From Salivita marina (GTDB lineage Bacteria; Pseudomonadota; Gammaproteobacteria; Pseudomonadales; Azotimanducaceae), in the NCBI GenBank assembly GCA_038144425.1, contig JAYQNS010000003.1, positions 372,001-436,000 of the forward strand: a stretch of DNA of 64,000 bases, in the 5' to 3' direction. Under the pieces are notes generated by a model. It was not told the DNA's origin. It did not search any database and saw only the letters and a list, made by a program, of their open reading frames with translations. Made by a program: the position numbers and the translations under genes. Positions within the stretch are counted from its first letter, which is position 1, and each line of letters starts with the position of its first letter. Shown one piece after another: positions 1-8,414 of this stretch.

Positions 1-90
1 CCCGCCGCGGAAGACGGCGCCCAGTCCACCTTTACGACGCTCCTTGCCGAGCGTCAGCGGACCGGGCACTTCGTGCCCGGCGCCGCCTAA
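1..90 (+). CDS. C-terminal end of an unidentified protein (partial)
   Basis: Frame 1 is open from the first base to a TAA at 88-90 and encodes 29 residues ending in HFVPGAA. The gene starts outside the window. It is probably cotranscribed with the next gene, whose ribosome binding site lies only a few bases after this stop. The fragment is too short to name a family. Confidence 0.5.
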   Translation, partial: PAAEDGAQSTFTTLLAERQRTGHFVPGAA

Positions 91-107
91 ACCCCTAGGA
101 GCCTTCC

Positions 108-701
108 TTGGACCGGAAACTGATCTTCCTCCTCGCCTTCACCGGCGGCTTTGTGATCATGTCCATTGAGCTGCTCGGAGGGCGCATTCTGGCCCCCTGG
201 TTCGGCTCCAGCGTTTATGTCTGGGGCAGCATCATCACCGTGTTCATGGTGGCCCTGTCCCTTGGGTATCTCCTTGGGGGACGCCTGTCCCTCCGGGATC
301 CAAGCCTCAAGCGCTTCGGGTCCCTCTTCATCGGCGGCGCCCTGCTCCTGGGGCCGCTCTATGGCTTTGGGGACAGCCTCATGGAGGCGGTCTTTACCCA
401 GGTGGAGGATCCCCGCTATGGATCCCTCCTTGCCTCCCTGGCCCTCTTCTTCCTGCCTACGGTGATGCTCGGCATGATTTCCCCCTACTCCGTGCGCCTT
501 CTGGTGCAGGCGAAGGACGAGAGTGGCCAGGTGGCGGGACTCTTATATTTCGTGTCCACCTTCGGCAGCGCCCTTGGGACCCTCGGCACCTCCTTCTACT
601 TCATTCTCTGGTTCGAGGTGGATACGATTCTTCTGCTTCTGGGCAGCGCCCTCCTCGCCTGCGGCGCCCTCGCCCTGCTCGCCCCCCACCAAGAGGCCTG
701 A
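108..701 (+). CDS. Membrane half of a spermidine-synthase-like protein
   Basis: This 197-residue, very hydrophobic protein has about five to six membrane helices. It carries the opening seen in membrane-fused spermidine synthase homologues, with SIELLGGRILAPWFG near residues 19-33 and LSLGYLLGGRLS near 50-61. The start is a TTG preceded by TAGGAG; no better in-frame start was found. The catalytic-type domain is a separate gene beginning 2 nt after this stop, whereas in many relatives both parts form one polypeptide. The family assignment is good, but the substrate is unknown and polyamine synthesis is not demonstrated. Confidence 0.8.
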   Translation: MDRKLIFLLAFTGGFVIMSIELLGGRILAPWFGSSVYVWGSIITVFMVALSLGYLLGGRLSLRDPSLKRFGSLFIGGALLLGPLYGFGDSLMEAVFTQVEDPRYGSLLASLALFFLPTVMLGMISPYSVRLLVQAKDESGQVAGLLYFVSTFGSALGTLGTSFYFILWFEVDTILLLLGSALLACGALALLAPHQEA

Positions 702-703
702 TC

Positions 704-1582
704 ATGCTTCGCGTCCTTGCCCTACTCCTGCTCGTGCTCGCCCCGACCCTGCGCGCCGAGATCATCCACGAAGAACGCTCCCTCTATCGCAATATTCTGG
801 TCCGGGATCTTGGCTCCGAGCGCTGCCTACTGTTTACCGTGCGCCGCTCGAACCGAAACCAAAGCTGCCTCGATTTAGACGATCCGGATCGGCTGATCTT
901 TCCCTATGCGCGCATGATGCTCTCCGGACTCCTGGTGACCCCAGAGCCCAAACGCATCCTCATGGTGGGGCTCGGGGGCGGTACGCTCCCCAAGGTATTC
1001 AACGCCCTGACCCCGGAGGCCCGGCAGGACTTGGTGGAAATTGACGAGGCCGTGGTGACCGTGGCCAAGCGCTTCTTCGCCTTTAAGCCCACGGCCCAAA
1101 TGGCCGTGCACGTACAGGATGCCCGGGTCTTTTTGAAGCGCGCGGCGGCCCGGGGCCTGAGCTGGGACTACATCATGCTCGACGCCTTTACCGGCGATTA
1201 CATCCCGGAGCACCTCATGACCCGGGAGTTTCTCGAGGAGGTGAGCGCGGCGCTCACGGAAGACGGGGTTTTGGTGGCCAACACCTTCGCCTCCAGCGCC
1301 CTCTATGACGCGGAAACGGCCACCTACGCAGCGGTGTTCCCCGCCCTCGCGGAGGTGCGCCTCGATGAAACCTTAAATCGGATTCTGGTGGCCCAGAAGC
1401 GACCCTTCCCGAGCGCCGACGACCGGCAAGCCGCGGCGGAAGCGCTTCGTCGCCCCCTGCGGCGCTTTGCCTCTGATCCCCTACCGCTCGCCCGGAACTT
1501 CAACGTGGCCCCGCGCTTTGCCAAGGGCGCGCGGCTGCTCACGGACCAGTACGCCCCCGTTAACCTTCTGCAGCAGCAGTAG
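704..1582 (+). CDS. Spermidine-synthase-like (SAM-dependent methyltransferase fold) protein with signal sequence
   Basis: The protein has 292 residues. Residues 1-18 form a signal-peptide-like segment (LALLLLVLAPTLRA), so the domain is probably exported or anchored outside the cytoplasm. A Rossmann nucleotide-binding loop (MVGLGGGTLPK, about residues 86-96) and an acidic partner (LVEIDEAV) follow, as in the spermidine synthase family. The region where true enzymes carry the catalytic DSTDP-type motif reads LDAFTGDYIPE, so classic polyamine aminopropyltransferase activity is doubtful. It follows its membrane partner by 2 nt, and the two probably form one complex. The last 23 nt overlap the convergent msrB. 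Confidence 0.75.
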   Translation: MLRVLALLLLVLAPTLRAEIIHEERSLYRNILVRDLGSERCLLFTVRRSNRNQSCLDLDDPDRLIFPYARMMLSGLLVTPEPKRILMVGLGGGTLPKVFNALTPEARQDLVEIDEAVVTVAKRFFAFKPTAQMAVHVQDARVFLKRAAARGLSWDYIMLDAFTGDYIPEHLMTREFLEEVSAALTEDGVLVANTFASSALYDAETATYAAVFPALAEVRLDETLNRILVAQKRPFPSADDRQAAAEALRRPLRRFASDPLPLARNFNVAPRFAKGARLLTDQYAPVNLLQQQ

Positions 1583-1979
1583 CGCTCTGGGCAGGGTCGA
1601 AGGTGAGGGCCGCGGAGTTCATGCAGTAGCGAAGCCCCGTGGGGGCGGGGCCATCGGGAAAAACGTGCCCGAGGTGCGCATCGCAGCCGCTGCACAGCAC
1701 CTCCGTGCGCACCATGAAAAGCCCCCGATCCTCCCGTTCCCACACGGCGTCGCCATTTACCGGAGCCCAATAGCTGGGCCAGCCGGTGCCCGAGTCATAC
1801 TTCGTGGCGCCCTCAAAGAGGGGCTGGTGGCAGCATACGCAGCGGTAAAGCCCTTCGCGCTTTTCATCCCAAAGGGCCCCGGTGAAAGCACGCTCCGTGC
1901 CCCCCTTCCGCGCCACCTTGTAGGCCTCCGGGGAGAGCATTTCGCGCCATTCCGCATCTGTTTTCGAAACCTTACCCAT
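1560..1979 (-). CDS. msrB: Peptide-methionine (R)-S-oxide reductase MsrB
   Basis: This enzyme reduces methionine-R-sulfoxide in proteins in the cytoplasm. The 139-residue product shows zinc-binding pairs CVCC and CSGC, the family block TGWPSYW, and the catalytic-cysteine block GLRYCMNSAALTF near the C-terminus. The ATG at 1979 was chosen because AGGGAG lies about 7 nt upstream; an ATG two codons earlier is too close to it. The gene is divergent from alaA, a pairing that from memory also occurs in Pseudomonas. Its 3' end overlaps the convergent synthase-like gene. Confidence 0.95.
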   Translation of the reverse strand: MGKVSKTDAEWREMLSPEAYKVARKGGTERAFTGALWDEKREGLYRCVCCHQPLFEGATKYDSGTGWPSYWAPVNGDAVWEREDRGLFMVRTEVLCSGCDAHLGHVFPDGPAPTGLRYCMNSAALTFDPAQSATAAAEG

Positions 1980-2073
1980 GGCCATGCTCCCTGCTATGCT
2001 CGCGACCCTTCGGTCGCCGGTGCCGTAGCTTAGGCCTTCGGCCCGGCCGTCTGTCAACACACCGGGGCGCCCC

Positions 2074-3288
2074 ATGGCCAGCATCAAGAAGTCTAGAAAA
2101 CTCGAATCCGTCTGCTATGACATTCGAGGCCCGGTGCTGAAGGCAGCGAAGCGCCTCGAGGAAGAAGGGCACCGGATACTCAAACTCAACATCGGGAATC
2201 CCGCCCCCTTTGGCTTCGAAGCCCCGGATGAGCTTCTTCAAGACGTGATCCGTAACCTTCCCCAGGCCCAGGGCTATTGTGACAGCAAGGGCCTCTACGC
2301 GGCGCGAAAGGCGGTCATGCAGCGCACCCAGCAGCAGGGCATTCAAGGCGTGGACGTGGAAGACGTATTCATCGGCAACGGCGTGTCCGAGCTTATCGTC
2401 ATGGCCATGCAGGGCCTGATCAATGACGGCGACGAGGTGCTGGTCCCTGCCCCGGACTACCCCCTTTGGACTGCGGCGGTCACCCTCGCCGGCGGGAAGG
2501 CCGTGCACTACCGCTGCGATGAGGGCTCGGGCTGGCAGCCAGATCTAGACGATCTCGAAAGCAAGGTCTCCGAGCGCACCCGGGGCCTCGTCGTGATCAA
2601 TCCGAACAATCCCACGGGCGCGGTCTACGAGCGCGCCATGGTGGAAGCCCTCGGCGCCTTCGCCACCCGGCACGATCTTGTGCTCTTCGCCGACGAAATC
2701 TACGACCGCATTCTTTACGACGGCGCCGTCCATATACCCCTCGCCTCGGTAGCCGAGGAGACCCTCGTGCTGACCTTCGGGGGCCTTTCCAAGAATTACC
2801 GCGCCGCAGGCTTTCGCACGGGCTGGATGGTCTGCTCCGGCAATCTTCGAGGCGCCGAGGATTATCTGGAGGGGCTGGAAATGCTGGCTTCCATGCGCCT
2901 CTGCGCCAACGTGCCCACGCAACACGCGGTGCAGGGCGCCCTCGGTGGCCACCAAAGCATCAACGATCTCGTCTGCCCCGGCGGCGCCCTTCACGAGCAG
3001 CGAGCCCTCGCCTACGAGGCCCTAACGGCCCTACCCGGGGTGAGCTGCGTGAAGCCCCTCGGCGGTCTTTACCTCTTCCCCCGCCTTGATCCCGACCACT
3101 ACCGCATCGAAGACGATGAGAAGTTCGTGCTCGATCTTCTGACGGAGGAGAAGCTTCTGCTGGTACAGGGCACGGCCTTCAATTTGCCGGACCGCCAGCA
3201 TCAGCGCTGGGTCTTTCTCCCTCGGCAAGAGGAGCTACGGGACGCCCTTGGACGCTTTGAGCGCTTCCTTTCCCGGCATCATCGCTAA
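2074..3288 (+). CDS. alaA: Alanine/pyruvate aminotransferase AlaA
   Basis: A class I/II PLP-dependent aminotransferase of 404 residues, the usual length for AlaA. It converts pyruvate to alanine with glutamate as amino donor. Typical blocks are LNIGNPAPFGF near the N-terminus, VVINPNNPTGAVY, FADEIYDRILYDG, and the PLP lysine in GGLSKNYRAAGFRTGW. The start ATG is at the head of a short divergent region shared with msrB. The last 4 nt overlap the convergent ATP-NAD-kinase-like gene. Confidence 0.93.
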   Translation: MASIKKSRKLESVCYDIRGPVLKAAKRLEEEGHRILKLNIGNPAPFGFEAPDELLQDVIRNLPQAQGYCDSKGLYAARKAVMQRTQQQGIQGVDVEDVFIGNGVSELIVMAMQGLINDGDEVLVPAPDYPLWTAAVTLAGGKAVHYRCDEGSGWQPDLDDLESKVSERTRGLVVINPNNPTGAVYERAMVEALGAFATRHDLVLFADEIYDRILYDGAVHIPLASVAEETLVLTFGGLSKNYRAAGFRTGWMVCSGNLRGAEDYLEGLEMLASMRLCANVPTQHAVQGALGGHQSINDLVCPGGALHEQRALAYEALTALPGVSCVKPLGGLYLFPRLDPDHYRIEDDEKFVLDLLTEEKLLLVQGTAFNLPDRQHQRWVFLPRQEELRDALGRFERFLSRHHR

Positions 3289-4418
3289 CCCTCCGCGCCA
3301 ACGGCGTACACCACCTCATCCTCGAAGCCCGTGATCACGGAGCGATAACCGGAGAGCGCTTGGTCTAGGGCCGGATCCCCGGTATCAACCTGCAGAGGAC
3401 GCCCTTCGAGGGTCAAGAGCTTGCTGCGCGTGGCCACGATGTGCCACTGACCCGGGCCCAGGCGACGCAGGAAGGTCGGGGACAGCTGCTGATTGCCCCG
3501 GCCGAAGATATGGCCCTGGCCGCTAATGGCCGTGACCACCAGGGCCACGGCCTTGCCTTCGCAAAGCGCTAAAAGGGCCTCCCCGGTAACGTCCTCAGCG
3601 ATGCAAGCGCCGTGCTGAAAAACATCCACCCCCAGAAGCGTTTTCTCGGCCCCGAGGTGAGCCGCGATGGCCGCCGTGGTACTCCCGGGGCCCAGGACCC
3701 AGAGCGTATCGCCGCTGCGATCCATGCGGGCAGCGATATCCGCGGCGATCTCCTCGAGTACGAGAGGCTCCTGCTCCCGGCCACTGACCTTTGTGGCCTG
3801 CACCCAGCGCGGCGCCCCGGGGACCGCCAGGGCCCCGTAGAATCGTGTTTTTACCACGCCCTCCCGGAAGGCGGCTTCGTCAATGTCGCGTATTTCCCCT
3901 TCGCTGCGGGTGATAAGACCCCCCGTGCGCAGCCCCGTGATCACCTCCGCCGCCGCCTCCGGCGTCACCGCGAAAACCCCCGAGTGCATCTTCACCCCCG
4001 CGGGCACCCCAAGCACTAACGGCGGATCGGTCTGCTCCGCAAGGGCAGAAGCAACATCCCGAGCCGTGCCGTCCCCCCCAGCGAAGAGCAAAAGGTCGAT
4101 ACCCGCAGCCACAAGGGCGCGTACGGCGTGCTGCGTATCGGCCCCCGTGCTTTCCCCCTCCGCGGCGCCGAGCACGGAAGCACTCAGCCCCGCCGCGAGG
4201 GCAGCCCCCTCCCCCATGGCGCCGCCCCAGGTCAAAACGGAAAGGCCCTTGAGCTCGAGCCCCGCTAGGGTCCGGGTCATGCGCCCCGGGGCGCGGGGCT
4301 CGGCACCCCGAGCCAGGGCTTCCGCGCGCACCGCCGATCCATCCGAACCCTTTAGGGCCGTTGCACCGCCGATCCCCGCCCAGGGATTCACCACCACACC
4401 CAAGCGAAAGGGGCTCAC
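3285..4418 (-). CDS. ATP-NAD kinase family protein (COG3199 type)
   Basis: The 377-residue protein has the NAD-kinase fold signature LLFAGGDGTARDVASAL around residue 115 and an N-terminal GVVVNPWAGIGG. The length and the C-terminal GHIFGRGNQQLSPTFLRR block fit the COG3199 group rather than housekeeping NadK. A GTG start at 4418 was chosen: it overlaps the TGA of the upstream gene (GTGA) and has AGGAGG 7 nt upstream; an ATG 18 nt earlier is less well placed. This is the last gene of the tusA-epmC-xni-pdxB unit. The substrate is not certain. Confidence 0.85.
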   Translation of the reverse strand: MSPFRLGVVVNPWAGIGGATALKGSDGSAVRAEALARGAEPRAPGRMTRTLAGLELKGLSVLTWGGAMGEGAALAAGLSASVLGAAEGESTGADTQHAVRALVAAGIDLLLFAGGDGTARDVASALAEQTDPPLVLGVPAGVKMHSGVFAVTPEAAAEVITGLRTGGLITRSEGEIRDIDEAAFREGVVKTRFYGALAVPGAPRWVQATKVSGREQEPLVLEEIAADIAARMDRSGDTLWVLGPGSTTAAIAAHLGAEKTLLGVDVFQHGACIAEDVTGEALLALCEGKAVALVVTAISGQGHIFGRGNQQLSPTFLRRLGPGQWHIVATRSKLLTLEGRPLQVDTGDPALDQALSGYRSVITGFEDEVVYAVGAEG

Positions 4419-5524
4419 GCGAAAGCCTCCTGCCAATGGGCGGCCACCCGCTCCCCCAGGGCCAGGGCCGAGGTCAGCCCCGGGGATTCCATCCCCAGTA
4501 GGTGCAAAACGCCTCGGCCGTCGCCGAGCGCTTGGGCATGCCAGCCAAAATCCGCGGCGGGCTGCCCAGGACCAACGCGCTTAGGACGAAGGCCCACGTA
4601 GGCGGGACTAAGGCGCTCAGCATCGAGTTCCGGGAAATAGCGCTGAATGGCCGCAGCAAAGCGATCTCGGTCGGCAGTAAAGGCGTAGTCCTCCGTCTCT
4701 CGCCAGACCACATCCGGGCCGAAGCGGGCCTGCCCCCCCAGATCGAGGGTCAGGTGAATGCCCAGGCCCCCGGGTTCCGGGAGTGGATACACAAGGCACG
4801 GCGCCGGGGCCGGTCCTCCGTAGTTGAAGTAGTGCCCCGCAGCGTAATAGGGCCCTGGTGTCGCCGCCTCCCCCAGCACCTCCCGAGCCAGCGCAAAGGC
4901 GCCGAAGCCCGCTGCATTTAGACACCGTCGGGCCTTCAGGGTCAGTGGGGCACCAGCGCTCGCGCCTTCGAGCACCACTCCGTCCCTTTCCAAGGCGAAG
5001 CGCCTCACGGCGGTCTGCAGCACCAGCTGCGCCCCCGCGGCCTCCGCCTCCCCGGCCAGGGCCAGCATGAGACCATGGCTATCCACAATCCCCGTCTCCG
5101 GTGACCACAGCGCCGCCGTCCCCCGGAGCGCCGGGGCTTTATGGTGAAGGGCCGTGGAAGCCAGCAGGGTAAGCCCCGGTACGCCGAGGGCATCGCCTCG
5201 CGCCTTCAGGGCCTCGAGCTCTGGGATGCCCGCCTCCCCGGAGGCAACGATCAGCTTGCCAAGCTTGGAATGCCCGACCCCCCGGGCCGCGCAGAATTCG
5301 TAAAGCAGTTCCCGCCCCCGACAGCACAACGACGCCTTTAGGCTATCTTCGGGATAGTAGAGGCCCGCATGAATGCCCTCCGAGGAGCGGCTGGAAATAC
5401 CCTGTCCGAGCGCGGGAGCGGCCTCCAGCAGCCAGACCTCGACCCCGACCTGAGCCAAGGCTCGAGCGCAGGCGAGGCCGACCACCCCGCCGCCGATCAC
5501 CACCGTATCAACGGTCTCAGTCAT
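4415..5524 (-). CDS. FAD-dependent oxidoreductase, L-2-hydroxyglutarate dehydrogenase-like
   Basis: This 369-residue protein opens with a dinucleotide-binding motif (VVIGGGVVGLACARALA, residues 8-24) followed by an acidic strand end (WLLEAAP). The segment SSRSSEGIHAGLYYP matches the DAO/L-2-hydroxyglutarate oxidase family, and GLRPKR is near the C-terminus. The likely reaction is FAD-dependent oxidation of a 2-hydroxy acid. Its position after pdxB suggests a role in clearing 2-hydroxyglutarate or related by-products, but that is inference. It overlaps pdxB by 8 nt upstream and the NAD-kinase-like gene by 4 nt downstream. Confidence 0.85.
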   Translation of the reverse strand: MTETVDTVVIGGGVVGLACARALAQVGVEVWLLEAAPALGQGISSRSSEGIHAGLYYPEDSLKASLCCRGRELLYEFCAARGVGHSKLGKLIVASGEAGIPELEALKARGDALGVPGLTLLASTALHHKAPALRGTAALWSPETGIVDSHGLMLALAGEAEAAGAQLVLQTAVRRFALERDGVVLEGASAGAPLTLKARRCLNAAGFGAFALAREVLGEAATPGPYYAAGHYFNYGGPAPAPCLVYPLPEPGGLGIHLTLDLGGQARFGPDVVWRETEDYAFTADRDRFAAAIQRYFPELDAERLSPAYVGLRPKRVGPGQPAADFGWHAQALGDGRGVLHLLGMESPGLTSALALGERVAAHWQEAFA

Positions 5525-6656
5525 GTTCGCTTGCCACGGCTAGGCCCGCCGCTGCCAGCAGGGCGCCAGCCTCCCTAGTCGCGCGATAGGGGGTCAAGGT
5601 GAAGTCCCGGCGGCCGCCCTGGGCGCGACGCAGGGCATCAAAAATCGCCGAGGGGGCTTCCTTCCCCGCGGCCAGCGCTTCCCGGTAGCGAGCACTGAGG
5701 GCCTCGAGATCCAGGGCCTGGGCCAGCGCTTCCCACCCCGCCCGACGGAACGTGCCCGGCACAGTGCGGCATTCCTGCGGTGGCGCGAGGGCCGCGGCGT
5801 AGTGATCTTCTCGAGGACGGCCCAGGGTTTCGCAGAGCGCGTCGTACAGCATGGCCGTACCCCGAAGCTTACCCTCATCGCTGTGCCCGGCGATGTGCGG
5901 CGTAGCGAGGGCAACGGCTTCCAGCAGGGCCAGGGGCGGCGCAGGTTCTGCTTCAAAGACATCGAGGCCTACCCAGTGGCCAGCGCCCTGCTGCAAGGCC
6001 GCAAGGAGCGCCCCATCGGGGAGAACTCCGCCCCGCCCAGCGTTCAAAAGCACCCGCCCTCGCGGAAGGGCGAGGAGCTCCTCGACGCTGAGCCAGGGCA
6101 CGGTCGGATGGGCGCCGTCCCTGATGGCCGGTACGTGAAAGGTGATGGCATCGGCTGCGAGCACGGCCTCGCGGGGCCAGGCCGGTGCCGCGAGGGGAAG
6201 CCCCTGAGCTTCCCGGGGAGGATCGTAAATTCCCACTTCAAACCCCAGAGCCAAAAGGCGCTTCGCAACCCGACCCCCGACAGCGCCGCCCCCAACCACG
6301 GCGAAGCGGGCCCCCTCGGCCAGGGCGTCGGCGAGCACGGCCTGCGCCGTGGCCACCATTATCCAATCGGCCACGGGGTCGGCGTTACAGCCCGGCGCAT
6401 GGGCAAAAGGAATGCTTCGGCCCGCCAAGAAAGCCTCATCCACATGATCCACCCCCGCCGTGCCCGTGCCCACGAAGCGGGGCTGGGCGTCCCCCAGGAG
6501 AGCCGCATCGATACGCGTTTGGCTGCGGAGGAGAAGGACGTCCGCCGCCTGAGCCTGTGCAGGGGTCACGGCACGTCCCGCGACGCGCGTGAGAGCGCCG
6601 AACTCCGCGAAGAAACGCTCCGCCTCGGGCAGGTTTTCATCCACAAGCAGCTTCAC
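5517..6656 (-). CDS. pdxB: Erythronate-4-phosphate dehydrogenase PdxB
   Basis: PdxB oxidises 4-phosphoerythronate in the DXP-dependent route to pyridoxal phosphate. The 379-residue protein begins MKLLVDENLPEAERFF, typical of PdxB. It has the family block GTGTAGVDHVD, a Rossmann loop AVVGGGAVGGRVAKRL, LLNAGRGGVLPD, and the catalytic-His region TPHIAGHSDEGK. The length matches the family. It lies 24 nt after xni and overlaps the next gene by 8 nt, so it is part of a six-gene minus-strand unit. Confidence 0.93.
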   Translation of the reverse strand: MKLLVDENLPEAERFFAEFGALTRVAGRAVTPAQAQAADVLLLRSQTRIDAALLGDAQPRFVGTGTAGVDHVDEAFLAGRSIPFAHAPGCNADPVADWIMVATAQAVLADALAEGARFAVVGGGAVGGRVAKRLLALGFEVGIYDPPREAQGLPLAAPAWPREAVLAADAITFHVPAIRDGAHPTVPWLSVEELLALPRGRVLLNAGRGGVLPDGALLAALQQGAGHWVGLDVFEAEPAPPLALLEAVALATPHIAGHSDEGKLRGTAMLYDALCETLGRPREDHYAAALAPPQECRTVPGTFRRAGWEALAQALDLEALSARYREALAAGKEAPSAIFDALRRAQGGRRDFTLTPYRATREAGALLAAAGLAVASEHD

Positions 6657-6680
6657 AACGGGCCTAATCCCAGGGCGACG

Positions 6681-7556
6681 CTAGAGCGCATAGCCTACCA
6701 GCCCACCGGCGCGAAGGGCCTTTTCTAGCCGCGCTTCGGTCAGAGGGGGTAAGGCTCTAGCGGCAGGATCAAAGCGCCGGGGTACGGCGTGAGAGAGCGT
6801 GGTCAGGGTGAAAGCGTGATAGGCGGCCTCCCGCCCGTGCAGAAGCTTACGCGCAATGCCCGCCGCTCCAGCGACCGGACCCAGAGCCTCCGAGCCCTGG
6901 GCTTCTAGCGCTTCATAGAGGGCCGGCAAGTCGGCAAAACGCGCACAGAGCCGCGCCGCGGTCTTCGCGCCGATACCGGGCACCCCAGGGATGCCGTCGC
7001 TTGCGTCGCCGGTCAGCGCCAGATACGTCGCCATGACCTCCGGCGGAAAGCCCAGGGACTCCCGGAGCTGGGCGTAGCTCTCCGGCGTCGGCGCCCCCGG
7101 AGTCCAGCGCCAATCACCGGGCTGGAGCAGCTGAAGTAGATCCTTATCCGTGCTCATGAGCACCACGGGCCGGGGCCGGCCCCGGCGCGCGGCGAGGGCC
7201 AGCAAGTCATCGGCTTCATAGCGGCGGCTTGCTGCTTCGGGAATACCGAGGGCCCGGGTGAGGGCTCGGCACTCACGAAAGCTCGCCTTTAGCGCCTGGT
7301 CGGGGCGCGGACGCTGCGCCTTGTAGGCTGAATCCAGCGCGTGGCGAAAGCCTGACCCCAGCGCTTCATCGAAAGCTACCCCAAGGCGCGCGGAGGGAGG
7401 CAGCTGCCCGCGCACCTTAACCAGAAAGCGGAGCCAAGCAAGGCGTACGGGAGGCTGCAAGCCCGGCCCCTCGAGACCGCGTGCCGCCATCGCAAAATAG
7501 CTCCGAAAGATGACGGCGCTGGCGTCAACGAGCCAAAGGGCGTTCGGCGGCGTCAC
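6681..7556 (-). CDS. xni: Flap endonuclease Xni (ExoIX)-like
   Basis: A 291-residue protein of the 5'-3' exonuclease family, similar to the N-terminal domain of DNA polymerase I. It shows WLVDASAVIFRSYFA at the start, YEADDLLALAA, STDKDLLQLL, and the helix-hairpin-helix block DGIPGVPGIGAKTAARL. The expected role is DNA flap processing. The GTG start overlaps the epmC stop by 4 nt (GTGA). Its size and place beside epmC and tusA support Xni rather than a PolA fragment. Confidence 0.88.
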   Translation of the reverse strand: MTPPNALWLVDASAVIFRSYFAMAARGLEGPGLQPPVRLAWLRFLVKVRGQLPPSARLGVAFDEALGSGFRHALDSAYKAQRPRPDQALKASFRECRALTRALGIPEAASRRYEADDLLALAARRGRPRPVVLMSTDKDLLQLLQPGDWRWTPGAPTPESYAQLRESLGFPPEVMATYLALTGDASDGIPGVPGIGAKTAARLCARFADLPALYEALEAQGSEALGPVAGAAGIARKLLHGREAAYHAFTLTTLSHAVPRRFDPAARALPPLTEARLEKALRAGGLVGYAL

Positions 7557-8056
7557 GACGATCTAAGGACAGCAAGGGCGTCGCGGAAGCGCGCAGCCCG
7601 GGGCGGAAGGCCCTTCACCTGCCAGCGCCGGCGGTGCCCTTCCTGGGCTGCAAGGAAAGGCGCAAGATCCGGCGCCGGGGCCCCGGGGTTATCCACGCTC
7701 GGCGCAAAGGGCACCCCGAGGGCCTCGCAAAACTGCGATTCCAAGGCCTGGGGCGCAGCTTCCACGGCAAAAAAAGCGGCCTGCTGCGCCTCGTCCCGGC
7801 CCTCCGGGGCATACCAATACCCATAATCCACGCGCTGGCGTCGCCGGGTACCGGCCAGGCACCAGTGGGCGACCTCGTGTAAAGCGCTCGCCTGGTAGTC
7901 GAGCCGAAAGTAAATCACCGCCGGCGCAATACCAAAGCCCGGGCAAAAGAGGGGCTCCCGGGCGCCACCGCGAAGTCGGGTCCCCTCTGCCTCAAGAAAA
8001 AGCCCGTCGAACAGTGTGCAAAGGGCTTCCGCTCCGCAGGGCCAGGAATCCCTCAC
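7553..8056 (-). CDS. epmC: Elongation factor P hydroxylase EpmC
   Basis: EpmC (YfcM) hydroxylates the modified lysine of elongation factor P. The 167-residue product contains the metal-binding HEVAHWCLAG motif, then VDYGYWYAPEGRDE and a later FCEALG block, all characteristic of the family. A GTG at 8056 was chosen since it overlaps the tusA stop as GTGA and gives an N-terminus like E. coli EpmC; a GTG 12 nt upstream is possible. The EpmA and EpmB partners are not in the window. Confidence 0.9.
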   Translation of the reverse strand: MRDSWPCGAEALCTLFDGLFLEAEGTRLRGGAREPLFCPGFGIAPAVIYFRLDYQASALHEVAHWCLAGTRRRQRVDYGYWYAPEGRDEAQQAAFFAVEAAPQALESQFCEALGVPFAPSVDNPGAPAPDLAPFLAAQEGHRRRWQVKGLPPRAARFRDALAVLRSS

Positions 8057-8289
8057 CGCAGAGCGCACTCGAAAAGGAAGGTGAGCACGCCATCAGTCTC
8101 CTCCTGCTCGAGAATGGGGTGGCCCACGAAGCGGCTGAACTGCTCGAAGTCCCGGACCGACGCGGGATCGGTCGTCAGTACCTGCAGCCGATCCCCTGGA
8201 GCCAGCTGGCGCATGCGCTGGCGCAGGAGCATCAGTGGTTCGGGGCAACGAAGGCCCGAGGCATCAAGGACGGACGGTGCATCTGACAT
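8053..8289 (-). CDS. tusA: Sulfur carrier protein TusA
   Basis: TusA relays sulfur in tRNA thiouridine formation and related pathways. The 78-residue product has the hallmark LRCPEPLMLLRQ with the acceptor cysteine near residue 17. The ATG at 8289 gives the standard family length; upstream in-frame codons would add an unrelated extension, and GGAG lies about 9 nt before this ATG. It is the first gene of the minus-strand unit that ends at 3285 and is divergent from the ten-gene cluster. Confidence 0.92.
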   Translation of the reverse strand: MSDAPSVLDASGLRCPEPLMLLRQRMRQLAPGDRLQVLTTDPASVRDFEQFSRFVGHPILEQEETDGVLTFLFECALR

Positions 8290-8354
8290 GGGGGAGAACT
8301 CCGCATTGGGACCGCGAGTCTGTCCAGGGTTGGTAGAGCCGTCAACGGCAGCCC

Positions 8355-8383
8355 TTGACTTCCCGTCGAGGGACCGCATCAAT
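8355..8383 (+). promoter_or_regulatory. Possible sigma70-type promoter for the ten-gene cluster
   Basis: TTGACT at 8355-8360 is followed after 17 nt by ATCAAT at 8378-8383. The -35 element is near consensus but the -10 is poor. It lies in the 125-nt space between tusA and the first gene of the plus-strand cluster, where a promoter is expected. Confidence 0.25.
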
Positions 8384-8414
8384 GGGGGTCGCGGGTCCTA
8401 GACAAGGGGTAATT

